From the NCBI GenBank assembly GCA_900554615.1, contig USIB01000035.1:1-13954 (forward strand): a DNA stretch of 13,954 nucleotides. The letters are read 5' to 3'. Position numbers and translations under genes: made by a program. Positions 13,229-13,954 of this stretch are shown here, piece by piece. This DNA is from an uncultured Mycoplasmatota bacterium (lineage in GTDB: Bacteria; Bacillota_I; Bacilli_A; RF39; UBA660). The notes beneath the pieces were generated by a model. That model was not told where the DNA came from. It ran no database searches and saw nothing but the letters and a program-made list of their open reading frames with translations. The number at the start of each line of letters is the position of its first letter. The first letter of the stretch is position 1.

Positions 13229-13463
13229 TAATAGTGCAAGCTCATAAACCGGCGTCAAGAGGTTCGAGTGAATAAGTATTAAAAAAAGTCCAAATTTACT
13301 TTGAACTTCTTAATATACAATTTGGTGCGATATAAGAGCCTATTTTGAACATTTATATCTATAAAGAATAAACTAATAAATATCAGTTCTATATATAATA
13401 TAACATAAATTTTTACTTTTTTTAACAAAATATCGTCAATTTATACAAAATAAATAGTTTTAA
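13229..13463. other. Non-coding stretch with a GC-rich patch and small dyads; no gene seen
   Basis: No open frame with a ribosome binding site was found here. The patch 13234-13270 has 20 G/C in 37 bases, about twice the level of the surroundings, and contains GGTTCGAGT (13261-13269), which looks like a tRNA T-loop, but no tRNA can be folded around it. Downstream, 13286-13308 can form a hairpin (nine pairs, one mismatch). GATATAA (13328-13334) can pair with TTATATC about 18 bases on. It may be the edge of a mobile or recombined segment, or a decayed RNA gene. Confidence 0.4.
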
Positions 13464-13472
13464 TGATATAAT
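13464..13472 (+). promoter_or_regulatory. Extended -10 promoter of the ABC transporter gene
   Basis: TGA-TATAAT (13464-13472) is a perfect -10 box with the TGn extension. The -35 position is poor (TACAAA at 13444-13449). Transcription would start near 13479, so an in-frame GTG at 13480 sits at the 5' end of the message and is unlikely to be used. Confidence 0.55.
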
Positions 13473-13506
13473 TATATATGTGAGAAAATTAATTAAGGAG
13501 TGTAAA

Positions 13507-13953
13507 ATGAGTAATATTATTAAAATAGATAATCTAAACAAAAGTTATGGAAGTATTAAAGCCGTTAATAATTTAAGTTTCCGAGTTAAAGATGGAGAAT
13601 TATTTTCTTTTTTAGGAATAAATGGAGCTGGTAAAAGTACTACAATTAATATGATTTGTGGTGAGTTAAAAAAAGATTCAGGAACAATTTTAGTCTGTGA
13701 TAAAGAAGTAGACAGTGATGATAAATATATTAAAAGAAAAATTGGTGTTGTCTTTCAAGAGTCATTATTAGATAAATCCCTAACGGTTTATGATAATTTA
13801 AAAATTAAGGCATCTCTTTATGGAATAACTGGAAATGATTTTGTAAAAAGATATAACGAATTATCAAAATTGTTTGATTTATACGAAATTGAAAGACAAA
13901 CTGGCAAAACAGATCAATCAGTTAAAAGAACTGGATGCGACCCAGAGATATGA
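13507..13953 (+). CDS. ABC transporter ATP-binding protein, N-terminal part only; frame lost before the signature motif
   Basis: The first 125 or so residues are a normal ABC ATPase half-domain of the drug/antibiotic export type. They show an aromatic A-loop residue (Tyr14), Walker A GINGAGKST (37-45) and a Q-loop at Gln84 (VVFQES). After DLYEIERQTGK (about 124-134) the expected LSGGQ-like signature, Walker B and H-loop do not appear. The reading frame instead ends at TGA 13951-13953, giving 148 residues against a usual 230-310. The start is the ATG at 13507, six bases after AAGGAG (13495-13500); the nine extra codons back to a GTG are rejected. The last 60 or so bases are richer in G/C, and another frame stays open to the window edge. 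This could be a frameshift, an insertion junction or an assembly artefact. As it stands the product could not hydrolyse ATP. Confidence 0.75.
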   Translation: MSNIIKIDNLNKSYGSIKAVNNLSFRVKDGELFSFLGINGAGKSTTINMICGELKKDSGTILVCDKEVDSDDKYIKRKIGVVFQESLLDKSLTVYDNLKIKASLYGITGNDFVKRYNELSKLFDLYEIERQTGKTDQSVKRTGCDPEI

Positions 13954-13954
13954 G

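Noticed and set aside
13234..13270. A tRNA gene around the GGTTCGAGT sequence
   Set aside because: No acceptor, D-arm or anticodon arm can be paired around it, and no CCA-like end follows.

Overview
The window is very AT-rich and densely coded, with standard stop codons, strong AGGAGG-type ribosome binding sites and sigma-A-like promoters. It also carries a complete GerA/GerC/GerB-type spore germinant receptor operon. Together these point to an endospore-forming, low-GC Bacillota (Bacilli or Clostridia, possibly one of the AT-rich gut lineages). The exact clade cannot be fixed from this sequence alone.

Layout, left to right. (1) 1-111: promoter and leader of a leftward gene outside the window, with an inverted repeat centred on its -35 box. 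(2) 235-4283: a leftward three-gene operon driven by a perfect-consensus promoter. It encodes two long soluble coiled-coil proteins that look like diverged tandem paralogues with disordered, acidic tails carrying repeated Trp-Pro and Phe-Pro motifs, followed by a small DUF1292-like protein and a terminator. No function is recognised for the pair; this is the best candidate for an undescribed system. (3) 4325-5557: a monocistronic Fic AMPylase with its own inhibitory helix and a C-terminal winged helix, preceded by three inverted repeats and followed by a strong terminator. (4) 5628-9491: a long leader with two perfect stem-loops, then the overlapping germinant receptor genes (A, C, B order), then stem-loops that end the unit. 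(5) 9555-10370: a ZIP-family metal transporter that shares a bidirectional terminator with a convergent membrane-anchored thioredoxin-like protein. (6) 10399-12292: three leftward single genes: the thioredoxin-like protein, a membrane-tethered XRE regulator with a Cys-containing outer domain, and a small helical (ferritin-like?) protein. (7) 12402-13181: a rightward nucleotidyltransferase-fold protein with a strong terminator. (8) 13229-13463: a non-coding stretch with an unexpectedly GC-rich patch. (9) 13507-13953: the N-terminal part of an ABC transporter ATPase whose frame collapses before the signature motif, right at the window edge.

Working together: the three Ger proteins form one inner-membrane germinant receptor of the spore. 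The two coiled-coil proteins plus the DUF1292-like protein are co-transcribed and share tail motifs, so they probably act in one assembly. The remaining genes look like independent units. For five genes the start was moved downstream from the longest open frame, because the ribosome binding site or promoter lies inside the longer version (starts at 504, 5747, 10995, 12402 and 13507).
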